A stretch of 64,000 bases of DNA from Mycolicibacterium flavescens. GTDB taxonomy: Bacteria > Actinomycetota > Actinomycetes > Mycobacteriales > Mycobacteriaceae. Positions 29,725 through 38,178 of the stretch are shown here, piece by piece. Where the stretch lies: contig NZ_MIHA01000016.1 in assembly GCF_001722335.1 (NCBI RefSeq), forward strand, positions 62,001 to 126,000, in the 5' to 3' direction. Every line of letters starts with the position of its first letter. Within the stretch, counting starts at the first letter, position 1. The notes under the pieces are model-generated. The model was not told the DNA's origin, did no database searches, and worked only from the letters and a program-made list of their open reading frames with translations. The position numbers were made by a program, and so were the translations under genes.

Positions 29725-29753
29725 ACGACCATCGCCGGGTAAGTTGTGCGGCG

Positions 29754-30410
29754 ATGTCGAACAGGGTGGTGGCGGTGCTCGCGTGCGCCGGCGTGCTCGC
29801 CGCGTGCGGGCAGTCCGGCCAGGACCTCTCCGACGCCGACATCGCCAAGGTCAAGGAGCTGCGGTCGAGCTTCGGTCCCGGGTTCACCGTCACCGATGTG
29901 GGGCCGACGGGCATCGACCCGCGGTTGCTCGGTCAGCAGTCGGTGCCCCCTGGCATGCAGTTCGAACCGGCTGACTGCGCGTCGTTCGCCAATCAGCAGA
30001 TGGTGCCCGCGGGCGCGCATGGCAACATGGTCGCCACCACCGCCGAAGGCGAAGGGGTGCGGTTCATCACGATCGCGGTCGAGACGTCGCAGGCCGCGGA
30101 AGTCAAAGTGCCCGCGGACAATTGCCGCAAGGTCGGATTCGCCGGCGGCGGCGTGCGGGGGCTGGTCGAAGAGGTCGAGGCGCCGCAGATCGAGGGTGTG
30201 CAGACGCTGGGCACCCACCGGGTGCTGCAGACCGTGGTCGACGGCAAGCCGCGCACCGGCGAGCTGTACAACTACGTCGCGGGCTTCGGGACGTTCCTGG
30301 TGATCGTCACCGCCAACCCGTTGGTGCTGCCCGACAAGCCGGTCGCCAAGGTCGACACGCAGCGCGCGCGCGACCTGTTGGCGTCAGCGGTGAAGGCCGT
30401 CCAGAACTAA
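29754..30410 (+). CDS. Lipoprotein, DUF5642-like (copy 2)
   Basis: 218 residues with a short signal peptide and lipobox LAAC (Cys18). Two conserved Cys in the mature part (ADCASF and DNCRKV) suggest one disulphide. Probably cotranscribed with copy 1, 29 nt upstream. By position it may correspond to the Rv0999 locus of M. tuberculosis; function unknown. Its TAA stop overlaps the convergent alkB-like gene by 4 nt. Confidence 0.78.
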   Translation: MSNRVVAVLACAGVLAACGQSGQDLSDADIAKVKELRSSFGPGFTVTDVGPTGIDPRLLGQQSVPPGMQFEPADCASFANQQMVPAGAHGNMVATTAEGEGVRFITIAVETSQAAEVKVPADNCRKVGFAGGGVRGLVEEVEAPQIEGVQTLGTHRVLQTVVDGKPRTGELYNYVAGFGTFLVIVTANPLVLPDKPVAKVDTQRARDLLASAVKAVQN

Positions 30411-31003
30411 CGCACGTCGTGCGGGCGGAACTGGATGCTGATCCGGGGGCCGACGGGACGCGTCGTCTTCGGGATCGCATGCTCCCAGGTGCGTTGACAC
30501 GATCCGCCCATCACCAGCAGGTCGCCGTGCGAGTGCTGGAACCGCAGCGACTTGCCGCCGCCACGCGGGCGCAGCGCGAAAGTCCTTGTGGCGCCGAGCC
30601 CGACGATCGCCACCATGGTGTCCTCGGTGCTGCTGCGGCCGATCGTGTCGCCGTGCCAGGCGACGCTGTCGTTGCCGTCGCGGTACAGGCACAGGCCGGC
30701 GGTGGTGAACGGCTCGCCGAGTTCACCGGCGTAGGCGTCGTTCAGTCGGCGCCGGATCTGTTTGAGGCGCGGATGCGGTGGCGGTTCGTCGACCAGACGG
30801 TGGAAGCTGACCAGTCGCGGCACGTCGACCACGCGGTCGTACATCGGCCTGCGCTCGGCGCGCCACGGGATGGTGTCGATCAGCTCGCGGAACAGGCAGT
30901 CGGCATCGTCGAGCCAGCCGGACCGAAAGTCGACCCAGGCCCCGTCGCCGAGGTGGCGGCGCTCGGCGTGCTCGAACAGCGAGCTCTGCAGAGCCAGCTC
31001 CAT
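30407..31003 (-). CDS. AlkB-like 2-oxoglutarate/Fe(II) dioxygenase
   Basis: 198 residues. The iron-binding triad is visible as HGD (WHGDTIG) and a distal His (TWEHAIPK), and the 2-oxoglutarate-binding Arg pair is in GPRISIQFRPH. The substrate-lid FHRLVDEPPPHP and LCLYRDGNDSVAWH match AlkB homologues that repair alkylated bases or oxidise related substrates. Syntenic with Rv1000c. Start is uncertain between ATG 31003 and a GTG at 31054; the former leaves 34 nt after soxR and avoids overlap. It is probably in an operon with soxR. Confidence 0.87.
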   Translation of the reverse strand: MELALQSSLFEHAERRHLGDGAWVDFRSGWLDDADCLFRELIDTIPWRAERRPMYDRVVDVPRLVSFHRLVDEPPPHPRLKQIRRRLNDAYAGELGEPFTTAGLCLYRDGNDSVAWHGDTIGRSSTEDTMVAIVGLGATRTFALRPRGGGKSLRFQHSHGDLLVMGGSCQRTWEHAIPKTTRPVGPRISIQFRPHDVR

Positions 31004-31037
31004 GCCGGCCAGTTTATCGCACACCCGTTCGATCTGG

Positions 31038-31472
31038 TCAGAGCCGGACGGCACCGGGCCCCTTCTCGGCGAGCATGTCGCCGGGGTTGGTCAGCGCGCA
31101 GGTCTTCAGGCTCAGGCAGCCGCAGCCGATGCAGCCGGTCAGGTTGTCGCGGAGCCGCTGCAGGTGCAGGATCCGGTCGTCGAGGTCCTGGCGCCAGCCG
31201 GCGGAGAGCCGCGCCCAGTCCTTGCTCGTGGGCACCCGGTCGGTCGGCAGCGAGGCCAGCGCCTCGCGGATGCGTGACAGCGGGATGCCGAGCCGCTGCG
31301 ACATCCGGATGAACGCGACGCGGCGCAGGGTTTCGCGGGCGTAGCGGCGTTGATTGCCGGTGGTGCGCCTGCTGTGGATGAGGCCTTCGCGTTCGTAGAA
31401 GTGCAGCGCCGAGACCGCAACACCGCTGCGGGCGGACAGCTCGCCGGGAGTCAGCTCGGGAATCAACTCCAT
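31038..31472 (-). CDS. soxR: SoxR-type redox-sensing MerR regulator
   Basis: 144 residues. The N-terminal MerR helix-turn-helix [26 protein letters not shown] is almost that of E. coli SoxR. The [2Fe-2S] ligands form CX2CXCX5C at Cys114, 117, 119 and 125. The sensor would be activated by redox-cycling compounds. I start it at ATG 31472: an upstream in-frame ATG (31484) lies inside the SoxR box. Upstream of alkB on the same strand and divergent from arcA. Confidence 0.92.
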   Translation of the reverse strand: MELIPELTPGELSARSGVAVSALHFYEREGLIHSRRTTGNQRRYARETLRRVAFIRMSQRLGIPLSRIREALASLPTDRVPTSKDWARLSAGWRQDLDDRILHLQRLRDNLTGCIGCGCLSLKTCALTNPGDMLAEKGPGAVRL

Positions 31473-31474
31473 AA

Positions 31475-31492
31475 CATCAACCATAGTTGAGG
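31475..31492 (-). promoter_or_regulatory. Putative SoxR box between soxR and arcA
   Basis: On the minus strand the 18-mer reads CCTCAACTATGGTTGATG: half-sites CCTCAA and TTGATG separated by six bases. The E. coli consensus is CCTCAA-N6-TTGAGG, so one half is perfect and the other has two changes. It lies immediately upstream of both starts, so SoxR could control its own operon and arcA. Confidence 0.65.
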
Positions 31493-31509
31493 TGGGGTGG
31501 GGTATTACG

Positions 31510-32721
31510 GTGCTAGATGTGACGTTGGGCTGCGACTCCGAGGTGGGCAAGCTGAGCGCGGCCATCCTGCACCGGCCCGGCGCCGAGCTTCAGCGGTTGA
31601 CACCCCGCAACAACGACAGGCTGCTGTTCGACGGGCTGCCGTGGGTGGCCAAGGCGCAGCGTGAGCACGACGCGTTCGCCGCGCTGTTGAGGTCGCGCGG
31701 GGTCGAGGTGCTGCTGCTGGCGGATCTGCTGGCCGAGGCGTTGTCGCACAGCGGCGCGGCTCGGATGCACGGGATCGCGGCGGCGGTCGACCCGCGACGG
31801 CTGGGACTGCCTCTGGCGCAGGAGCTTACGGCCTACTTGCGGTCGCTGGAGCCGACCGCGCTGGCGCGGGTACTGATGGCGGGTCTGACGTTCAACGAAT
31901 TGCCGCTCTCGGGTGGGGAATCGGGACTGGTCCGCCGGATGCATCACGGCGGGGACTTCGTGATCGACCCGCTGCCGAACCTGTTGTTCACCCGCGACTC
32001 GTCGTTCTGGATCGGGCCGCGGGTGGCGATCACGTCGCTGGCGCTGCCGGCGCGGGTGCGTGAGACGTCGCTGACCGACGTGATCTACGCGCACCATCCG
32101 CGGTTCCTCGGGGTGCGACGGGCCTACGAGTCGCGGTCGGCCCCGGTGGAGGGCGGCGACGTGCTGCTGCTGTCGCCCGGTGTGGTCGCGGTCGGGGTGG
32201 GGGAGCGGACGACGCCTGCGGGCGCGGAGGCGTTGGCGCGCAGCCTGTTCGACGACGACCTGGCGCACACCGTGCTGGCCGTGCCGATCGCGCAGGAGCG
32301 GGCGCAGATGCATCTGGACACCGTGTGCACGATGGTCGACGTCGACGCGGTGGTGATGTACCCGGCGGTGGTGGATTCGCTGTCGGCGTTCACGATCCAC
32401 CGCAACGGGTCCGGCGGCGTGAAGATCGACGAGGCGGTGCCGTTCGTCGACGCCGCCGCGCAGGCGATGGGCATCGAGCGGCTCCGGGTGATCGCCACGG
32501 GCCTGGACCCGGTGACCGCCGAGCGTGAGCAGTGGGACGACGGCAACAACACGCTGGCACTCGAACCGGGCGTCGTCGTCGCCTATGAACGCAACGTGGA
32601 AACCAATGCGCGGCTGCGGGATTCGGGTATCGAGGTGTTGCCGATCGAGGCGTCGGAACTGGGCACCGGCCGCGGCGGCCCGCGGTGCATGTCGTGCCCG
32701 GCCGGCCGCGACCCGCTGTAG
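31510..32721 (+). CDS. arcA: Arginine deiminase
   Basis: 403 residues; hydrolyses arginine to citrulline and ammonia. The guanidino-binding and catalytic positions are recognisable: [10 protein letters not shown], the His-Asp pair in [12 protein letters not shown], and the nucleophile Cys393 in [10 protein letters not shown] near the C-terminus. Nearly collinear with M. tuberculosis Rv1001 from memory. The GTG at 31510 has GGGG upstream; a GTG at 31519 is the alternative. No ornithine carbamoyltransferase or carbamate kinase gene is adjacent, so it is not in a full arc operon. Confidence 0.93.
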   Translation: MLDVTLGCDSEVGKLSAAILHRPGAELQRLTPRNNDRLLFDGLPWVAKAQREHDAFAALLRSRGVEVLLLADLLAEALSHSGAARMHGIAAAVDPRRLGLPLAQELTAYLRSLEPTALARVLMAGLTFNELPLSGGESGLVRRMHHGGDFVIDPLPNLLFTRDSSFWIGPRVAITSLALPARVRETSLTDVIYAHHPRFLGVRRAYESRSAPVEGGDVLLLSPGVVAVGVGERTTPAGAEALARSLFDDDLAHTVLAVPIAQERAQMHLDTVCTMVDVDAVVMYPAVVDSLSAFTIHRNGSGGVKIDEAVPFVDAAAQAMGIERLRVIATGLDPVTAEREQWDDGNNTLALEPGVVVAYERNVETNARLRDSGIEVLPIEASELGTGRGGPRCMSCPAGRDPL

Positions 32722-32735
32722 TTGTCGGGCTCGAG

Positions 32736-32789
32736 GCTCGTTTTTGCGTCCAGGGCTGTTGTCCGGCCGCTGACGCAGCCCTCAGCGCA
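32736..32789 (+). repeat. Left inverted-repeat arm of the 32.7-kb element
   Basis: Begins GCTCGTTTTTGCGTCCAGGG. Its inner part (CAGCCCTCAGCGCA) is where coding similarity of the enclosed minus-strand pseudogene stops. Confidence 0.6.
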
Positions 32790-32790
32790 A

Positions 32791-33471
32791 TTTCCGCGGC
32801 GGCGTCCATCCTGCCGATGTCGTGAACATATTGCCCGCGGTCCTCGCTGTGGTGCAGACCCTCGTAGTCGAAGCCGACCTTCGGCTCGTCGTAGCCCATG
32901 TCGATGTACGCCTCCCGGAAACCGTCGGTCACGAGGATCTGGGTTCTCGGCGCGGGGAGGCCGTCGTCGATGAGGATCAGCCGGACGCGTGTCTCCTGCG
33001 GCGACTGCGCACCACCGTCCATCAGCGGCAGTGCAATACGCGCGCGTGGCAGACCTCGTGCCCGGGGGTAGCGCTCCGCGAGCGGCATGACCTCGGCAGC
33101 GGTCAGTCCGGTGGCTCGTGCCAGCGCGTCGAGGTATCGCACCGCGCTGTCGCGGGGGAAGTGGCGGGCCAGATCGAAGGCGGTTCGCAGCGGTGTCGTC
33201 ACGGGCAGGCCGTCGATGAACTGGATGTCATCGGCGTCGATCCGCTCGTTTCGGACCACAATTCCCTCAGGTGGACGTCCGTTCTGCCACAGCATCTCAA
33301 TCGGCGTAGTCGCGTCGACGTAGCGCGCACCGTGTAGCGCTGCTGCCGCGCGCCCGGCAATGATGCCGACTGGTAGACATCCGGAAACAGCGCGCGATAG
33401 TTCCATCGCAGACTCGCCCGGGTCAGCCCGCCGCCGGCCAGTGCGGCGCTGCCGATGAACACGTCTCTCAT
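32791..33471 (-). pseudogene. DUF559-type (Vsr-like endonuclease fold) gene, frameshifted and truncated
   Basis: Starts MRDVFIGSAALAGGGLTR and aligns with the intact N-terminus of the copy at 62157 (MGEIFIGSDAVASGTVTR). After the residues FPDVY the frame breaks: the continuation GIIAGRAAAALHGARYVDA is in another frame. Compared with the other copy about 23 codons (roughly 64 nt, not a multiple of 3) are missing. The second frame then runs to YEGLHHSEDRGQYVHDIGRMDAA near 32795, where similarity ends at the inverted repeat, so the C-terminal catalytic part is also lost. The family usually combines an AbiEi-like N-terminal domain with DUF559. Non-functional as read. Confidence 0.8.
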
Positions 33472-33522
33472 GCCGCGATGCTGACCCGTCGTGCCGACAA
33501 AACGCCTGCCCTGCGCGGTTAG

Positions 33523-33576
33523 TGCGCACAGGGCTGTGGATAAGGTCGATCGACGACCCTGTACGCAAAAACGAGC
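33523..33576 (-). repeat. Right inverted-repeat arm of the 32.7-kb element
   Basis: On the minus strand it begins GCTCGTTTTTGCGTACAGGG. It contains, at 33535-33543 (minus strand), the 9-mer TTATCCACA, identical to the E. coli DnaA-box consensus; one occurrence may be chance. Confidence 0.6.
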
Positions 33577-33595
33577 ACGGCGGCGTGGAGAAACG

Positions 33596-35137
33596 TCACC
33601 GCCAGGACGGCAGCCAGATCTGCATGTTCCAGGTTCCCGGCGAGATCGGCAGCCCGGTCAGGATCGGGTACAGCCACGCGAAGTTCGTCAACACCAGCGC
33701 GACATAGAAACTCACCGCCAGCAGCCCCAGCGTTCGGCGCTCGGAGTTCTGGTTCGGCTTGTACAGGATGTCGCCGAGGATCAGCGCGATCATCAACACC
33801 AGGAATGGCGCCATCGTCGCGGCATAGAAGAAGTACATCTGCCGGTCGATGTCGGCGAACCACGGCAGAAAGCCCGCGCTGTAGCCGACCAACGCCACCG
33901 CGTAGCGCCAGTCGCGTTTGACGAACGCCCGCCACACCGCCCACGCCAGCACCGGGACCGCCAGAAACCACATGGCCGGCGTGCCGACCAGCATCACGGC
34001 CTTGACGCAGGACTGCGCGCCGCACCCGGGCACGTCCTGGTTGTCGATCGCATACAGCACCGGCCGCAACGACATCGGCCACGTCCACGGCTTGGACTCC
34101 CACGGGTGGTGGTTGCCGTCGGCGTTGGTCAGCCCGGAGTGGAACCGGTAGGCGGCATACGTGTAGTGCCACAGCGAGCGCAGCGCGTCGGGGATCGGCA
34201 GCACGCTGTCGGGGCCGATCGACTGGCCCACCTCGTGGCGGTTCACACCCGTCTCGGAGGCGAACCACGGTGTGTAGGACGCCAGGTACACCCCGAACGG
34301 GATCAGCACCAGCGCGTACAGCGACGGCCCCAGATCGCGGCGCAGCGCCCCCAGCCACGGGCGCGTCACCCGGTACTGCCTGCGCGCGACGATGTCGAAC
34401 ACCAACGTCATGACGCCGAAGAACGCGACGAAGTACAGCCCGGACCACTTTGTCGCACAGGCCAATCCGAGCAACACCCCGGCGCCGAACCGCCACCACC
34501 GCACGCCGAGGCGCGGTCCCCACGGCGTTTCGGCGATGCGGCCCTCGACCAGCGCGACGTGCATGCGCTCGCGCACCTGGTCGCGGTCGACGATGAGGCA
34601 GCCGAACGCGGCCACCACGAACGTCACCAGGAACCCGTCCAGCAGCGCGGTGCGGGCGGCGACGAAGCTCACCCCGTCGGCGATCACCAGCAGCCCGGCG
34701 ATCGCTCCGACCAACGTCGACCGGCTGATGCGCCGCGCGATCCGCGCGACGAGCACCACCATGATCACCCCGCACACGGCGCCGGAGAACCGCCAGCCCA
34801 GCCCGGTGTAGCCGAACAGCGCCTCCCCGATCGCGATCAACTGCTTACCGACCGGCGGGTGCACCACCAGCCCGTAGCCCGGGTTGTCCTCGACGCCGTG
34901 GTTGTGCAGCACCTGCCAGGCCTGCGGGGCGTAGTGCTTCTCGTCGAAGATCGGGGTGCCGGCGTCCGTCGGCGAGCCGAGGTTGAGGAACCGTGTCACG
35001 GCGGCCAGCGCGGCGATCACCGCGGTCATCACCCAGCCCTGCAACCGGTCGACGGGCCCGAAGTCGGCGACCGGCACCTGCGGCGCCGGGCTGATGACCG
35101 GGACCGCGCGCGGCGCTTCGGTGGCGGGGGCGGTCAC
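33596..35137 (-). CDS. pmt: Protein O-mannosyltransferase
   Basis: 513 residues, multi-spanning membrane protein of the PMT (GT39) family. It transfers mannose from polyprenyl-phosphomannose to Ser/Thr of proteins as they are secreted. The catalytic Asp65-Glu66 pair stands in the first external loop (PIFDEKHYAPQAW), followed by NPGYGLVVHPPVGKQ and several helices; CATKWSGLY is another family block. I use the GTG at 35137 because the longer frame would run into rsmI, which starts divergently 24 nt away. Matches Rv1002c by synteny. Confidence 0.93.
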   Translation of the reverse strand: MTAPATEAPRAVPVISPAPQVPVADFGPVDRLQGWVMTAVIAALAAVTRFLNLGSPTDAGTPIFDEKHYAPQAWQVLHNHGVEDNPGYGLVVHPPVGKQLIAIGEALFGYTGLGWRFSGAVCGVIMVVLVARIARRISRSTLVGAIAGLLVIADGVSFVAARTALLDGFLVTFVVAAFGCLIVDRDQVRERMHVALVEGRIAETPWGPRLGVRWWRFGAGVLLGLACATKWSGLYFVAFFGVMTLVFDIVARRQYRVTRPWLGALRRDLGPSLYALVLIPFGVYLASYTPWFASETGVNRHEVGQSIGPDSVLPIPDALRSLWHYTYAAYRFHSGLTNADGNHHPWESKPWTWPMSLRPVLYAIDNQDVPGCGAQSCVKAVMLVGTPAMWFLAVPVLAWAVWRAFVKRDWRYAVALVGYSAGFLPWFADIDRQMYFFYAATMAPFLVLMIALILGDILYKPNQNSERRTLGLLAVSFYVALVLTNFAWLYPILTGLPISPGTWNMQIWLPSWR

Positions 35138-35161
35138 GGTTGCGATCGTAGGCTGTGGGAC

Positions 35162-35998
35162 ATGACCGCCGGCCGACTGCTCATCGCCGCCACGCCGCTG
35201 GGTCAACCCTCCGACGCGTCCGCGCGGCTTCTCAATGCGCTGCGCACCGCGGACGTCGTCGCCGCCGAGGACACCCGTCGCATCCGCACGCTGGCACAGT
35301 CACTGCAGGTCACCATGGCCGGCAAGGTGCTCAGCCTCTACGACCAGAACGAGGCCGCGCGGGTGGCCGGGCTGCTCGACGACATCCGCGCCGGGGCGAC
35401 GGTGCTGCTGGTCAGCGACGCCGGCATGCCGCTGATCAGCGACCCCGGCTACCGGCTGGTGACCGCCTGCATCGAGGCCGGGGCGCCGGTGAGCTGCCTG
35501 CCGGGGCCGTCGGCGGTCACCACGGCGCTGGCGGTGTCCGGGCTGCCCGCCGAGCGGTTCTGCTTCGAGGGGTTCGTCCCCCGTAAGCAGGCCGCCCGCA
35601 AGACGTGGCTGGCGACGCTGGCCACCGAGCGGCGCACGTGTGTGTTCTTCGAGTCGCCGCGCCGGCTGGCCGACACCCTCGCCGACGCGGTCGACGTGCT
35701 CGGGCCGCAGCGGCGCGCGGTGGTGTGCCGCGAGCTGACCAAGACGCACGAGGAGGTGCTGCGCGGCTCGCTCGGCGAATTGGCCGAGTGGGCGGCCGAC
35801 GGCGTGCTCGGCGAGATCACCGTGGTGCTGGCCGGTGCGGTGCCGAAGGCGGACCTGGACACGCTGGTCGCCGACGTCACCGCGCTGGTCGACGACGGCA
35901 TGCGCGTCAAGGACGCCTGCGCGCAGGTGGTCGCCGCGACGCCGGGCGCCCCGTCACGGCGCGAGCTCTACGACGCGGTCCTGCGCTCGCGCGGCTAG
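35162..35998 (+). CDS. rsmI: 16S rRNA 2'-O-methyltransferase (C1402), RsmI
   Basis: 278 residues of the tetrapyrrole-methylase-like fold. Characteristic blocks are LLIAATPLGQPSD, the glycine-rich VSDAGMPLISDPGYRL and PGPSAVTTALAVSGLP, then FEGFVPRK and FFESPRR. Transfers a methyl group from SAM to the ribose of C1402 in 16S rRNA. Starts at ATG 35162 divergently from pmt with 24 nt between starts. Its last 45 nt overlap the 3' end of pabB on the other strand. Confidence 0.94.
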   Translation: MTAGRLLIAATPLGQPSDASARLLNALRTADVVAAEDTRRIRTLAQSLQVTMAGKVLSLYDQNEAARVAGLLDDIRAGATVLLVSDAGMPLISDPGYRLVTACIEAGAPVSCLPGPSAVTTALAVSGLPAERFCFEGFVPRKQAARKTWLATLATERRTCVFFESPRRLADTLADAVDVLGPQRRAVVCRELTKTHEEVLRGSLGELAEWAADGVLGEITVVLAGAVPKADLDTLVADVTALVDDGMRVKDACAQVVAATPGAPSRRELYDAVLRSRG

Positions 35999-37204
35999 CC
36001 CGACGATCGGCGCGGCCTTGTGCAGGCACTCGTCCCACTCGCGGTCGGGATCCGAGTCCGCGGTGATGCCCCCGCCGACGCCGAGCACCGCGCCGCCTGC
36101 GGCGTCGAACTCGACCGTGCGGATCGCCACATTCAGCTCGCAACCCGCCGCGGGTGACGCCAGACCGACTGTGCCGCAATACACTCCGCGCCGATACGGC
36201 TCCCAGCCGGTCAGCAGCTGACGCGCGCGGGTCTTCGGTGTCCCGGTCACCGACGCCGGCGGGAACGTCGCATCCGCCACGGTCGCCATCGGGACGTCGA
36301 CACCCACCCGCGCCGCGACCGTCGACACCAGATGCCACACACCGGGCGCTGGCCGGATCGCCAGCAGTTCCGTCACCGACACCGTGCCGACGTCGGCGAC
36401 GCGGCCGAGGTCGTTGCGCACCAGGTCGACGATCATGATGTTCTCGGCGACGTCCTTGACCGACGTACGCAACGCGGCGGGGTCGGCGTCGCGGGGCAGC
36501 GTGCCCTTGATCGGGCTCGACGTCACCGCGTCACCGCGCCTGCGCAGGAACAGTTCCGGCGACAACGACGCCACCGCACCCCACCCTCCGGCGACGAACG
36601 CCGCGCGCGACGGGCTCAACCGCTGCACCGCGTCGACGAAGAAGTCGAGGGCGGCTCCGGCCGTAAGCCTGCCGCGGAATCGCGTGCACACACACGCCTG
36701 GTACACCTCACCGTCGGCGATCGCCTCCAGGCAGGACAGCACGCCGCGGCGGTGCACGCCGCGATCCGGTGCCTCCCAGGCGATTTCGACCGGACAAGCG
36801 GTGGTCGGTGTCGCCAACGAGTCGAGGACCCAGTCCGGAATCGCTGCGCCGGTGAGACTTTCGTACCACCACCGCCCGTCGAGGTCCTGGCGCAGCACGC
36901 AGTCCGACCACCCGCCCGCGGCTTCGGGGATCCGCGGGCCGCGCCCGTCGCCGCCGGGGTCCGGGTACGACAGATAGCCGAACCAGCCGCCGCCGACGGC
37001 CTCGCCCGCACCCGTCGGGACGTCGAACGCCCGCGACGACGCCACCGCGGCCACCTCGACCGTCGGCGCGATCACCGCTCGCGAGCCGAACCAGTCGCCG
37101 ATCAGCGCGGCCGGCGGCGCCAGCCCGCGCCCCGCCGCGCCGTGACCGATCGCGCGCAGCACCGCCGGGGCCTCGCCCAGGTCGCCGAGCCGGTCGATCC
37201 GCAC
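35954..37204 (-). CDS. pabB: Aminodeoxychorismate synthase component I
   Basis: 416 residues. Chorismate-binding domain with SPIKGTLPRD (the Lys typical of PabB), PPASVTGTPK, GVYCGTVGLASP and DSDPDREWDECLHKA. Converts chorismate plus ammonia to aminodeoxychorismate for folate synthesis; the glutaminase PabA must be encoded elsewhere. The N-terminal part (FGYLSYP near residue 88) is normal. The GTG at 37204 is the only reasonable start. The 45-nt antisense overlap with rsmI is unusual for two conserved genes. Confidence 0.9.
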   Translation of the reverse strand: MRIDRLGDLGEAPAVLRAIGHGAAGRGLAPPAALIGDWFGSRAVIAPTVEVAAVASSRAFDVPTGAGEAVGGGWFGYLSYPDPGGDGRGPRIPEAAGGWSDCVLRQDLDGRWWYESLTGAAIPDWVLDSLATPTTACPVEIAWEAPDRGVHRRGVLSCLEAIADGEVYQACVCTRFRGRLTAGAALDFFVDAVQRLSPSRAAFVAGGWGAVASLSPELFLRRRGDAVTSSPIKGTLPRDADPAALRTSVKDVAENIMIVDLVRNDLGRVADVGTVSVTELLAIRPAPGVWHLVSTVAARVGVDVPMATVADATFPPASVTGTPKTRARQLLTGWEPYRRGVYCGTVGLASPAAGCELNVAIRTVEFDAAGGAVLGVGGGITADSDPDREWDECLHKAAPIVGLAARAQDRVVELAP

Positions 37205-37220
37205 CGCATCAGCTTGCTCG

Positions 37221-37290
37221 TTGGCGCGAGCAGACGCAAAGTGACCGGAAAACCCGCGAAAACAGGGCACTTCGCGTCTGCTCGCGCAAG
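37221..37290. repeat. Long near-perfect palindrome with GAGCAGACGCAAA core
   Basis: Arms at 37221-37243 and 37268-37290, 23 nt each with only a couple of mismatches; core GCGAGCAGACGCAAAGTG, loop about 24 nt. Lies between the stop of the first sigma factor gene (37297) and the start of pabB, all on the minus strand, so it could end transcription or form a strong RNA hairpin. The same core forms another palindrome at 51371-51428. Confidence 0.8.
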
Positions 37291-37296
37291 GAAAAC

Positions 37297-38178
37297 TTAG
37301 CGGCGGATCTCCCGCGGGATGTCGACGCCGACCAACTTGTCCGGGTTGCGCATCGCATAGAAGTGGGAGATCCGGCCGTCGGTGATCTCGAGGCTGACGA
37401 TGCCCTCGAAGCTGTCGCCGAGATAGAGCTTCAGAGCCGGGGCGTTGTTGTACATCGCCGGCTCCACCCGCCCGGACTCGCCTGCCACCCGCACCAGGCC
37501 GATGAGCACCCGAGCGACCCTCTCGGCGCCGACGACCGGTTTGCGTGCCGCGCTGACCTTCCCGTCGCTGTCGGCGGTCCACTGCACGTCCTCGGTCAGC
37601 ATCTCCAGCAGACCGTCGAAGTCGCCGGTGGCGGCCGCGGTGAAGAACCGCTGGGTGATCTCCATCGACGTCTTCGGGTCCACCGGCTCGAACCGCTTGC
37701 GCCGCGACTGGACGTGCTCGCGGGCACGGTGCGCCATCTGCCGCACCGCCGGCACCGATCGGCCCACCGCGGAAGCGATTTCGTCGTAGTCGAACCCGAA
37801 CACCTCGCGCAGCACGAACACCGCGCGTTCGTCGGGACTCAACGTCTCCAACACGACCAGCATCGCCATCGACACCGACTCGGCGAGCATCACGTCGGCC
37901 GACGCGTCGTCGGAGACCAGCAGCGGTTCGGGCAGCCACGGCCCGACGTAGTCTTCGCGCCTGCGCGACTGCGCGCGCAGCGTGTTGAGCGACTGCCGGG
38001 TGACGAGCTGGGCGAGGTAGGCCTTGGTGTCGCGCACCGACGCCAGGTCCACCTCCGCCCAGCGCAGATAGCTCTCCTGCAGGACGTCGTCGGATTCGGT
38101 TGCGCTGCCCAGGATCTCGTAAGCGATCGTGAACAGCAGCGGACGCAGCAGCGTGAACCGTTCGGCGTGCTCGCTCAT
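37297..38178 (-). CDS. ECF41-type sigma factor (SigJ-like) with SnoaL-like C-terminus, copy 1
   Basis: 293 residues. Sigma region 2 (LLFTIAYEILGSATESDDVLQESYLRW), region 4 (LSPDERAVFVLREVFGFDYDEIASAVGRSVPAVRQMAHRA) and a C-terminal SnoaL-like domain in place of an anti-sigma partner. The ECF41 marks WLPEP in the linker and NPDKL near the C-terminus are both present. The C-terminal domain is known in this group to control activity of the sigma factor itself. The start overlaps the stop of the oxidoreductase gene by ATGA. One of two tandem sigma/oxidoreductase pairs. Confidence 0.92.
   Translation of the reverse strand: MSEHAERFTLLRPLLFTIAYEILGSATESDDVLQESYLRWAEVDLASVRDTKAYLAQLVTRQSLNTLRAQSRRREDYVGPWLPEPLLVSDDASADVMLAESVSMAMLVVLETLSPDERAVFVLREVFGFDYDEIASAVGRSVPAVRQMAHRAREHVQSRRKRFEPVDPKTSMEITQRFFTAAATGDFDGLLEMLTEDVQWTADSDGKVSAARKPVVGAERVARVLIGLVRVAGESGRVEPAMYNNAPALKLYLGDSFEGIVSLEITDGRISHFYAMRNPDKLVGVDIPREIRR

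Larger units (their letters stand above)
32736..33576. mobile_element. Small element: degraded DUF559 gene enclosed by imperfect inverted repeats
   Basis: Left arm 32736-32789 and right arm 33523-33576 are imperfect inverted repeats of 54 nt, about 39 of 54 positions matching by hand alignment. The outermost 20 are nearly identical (GCTCGTTTTTGCGT then CAGGG, one mismatch), and an inner block CAGCCCT-NN-GCGCA keeps exactly the same spacing in both arms. A broken DUF559-type gene fills the interior. No target duplication was identified. The same arrangement recurs at 62029-62935 with different repeat sequence. Confidence 0.6.
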
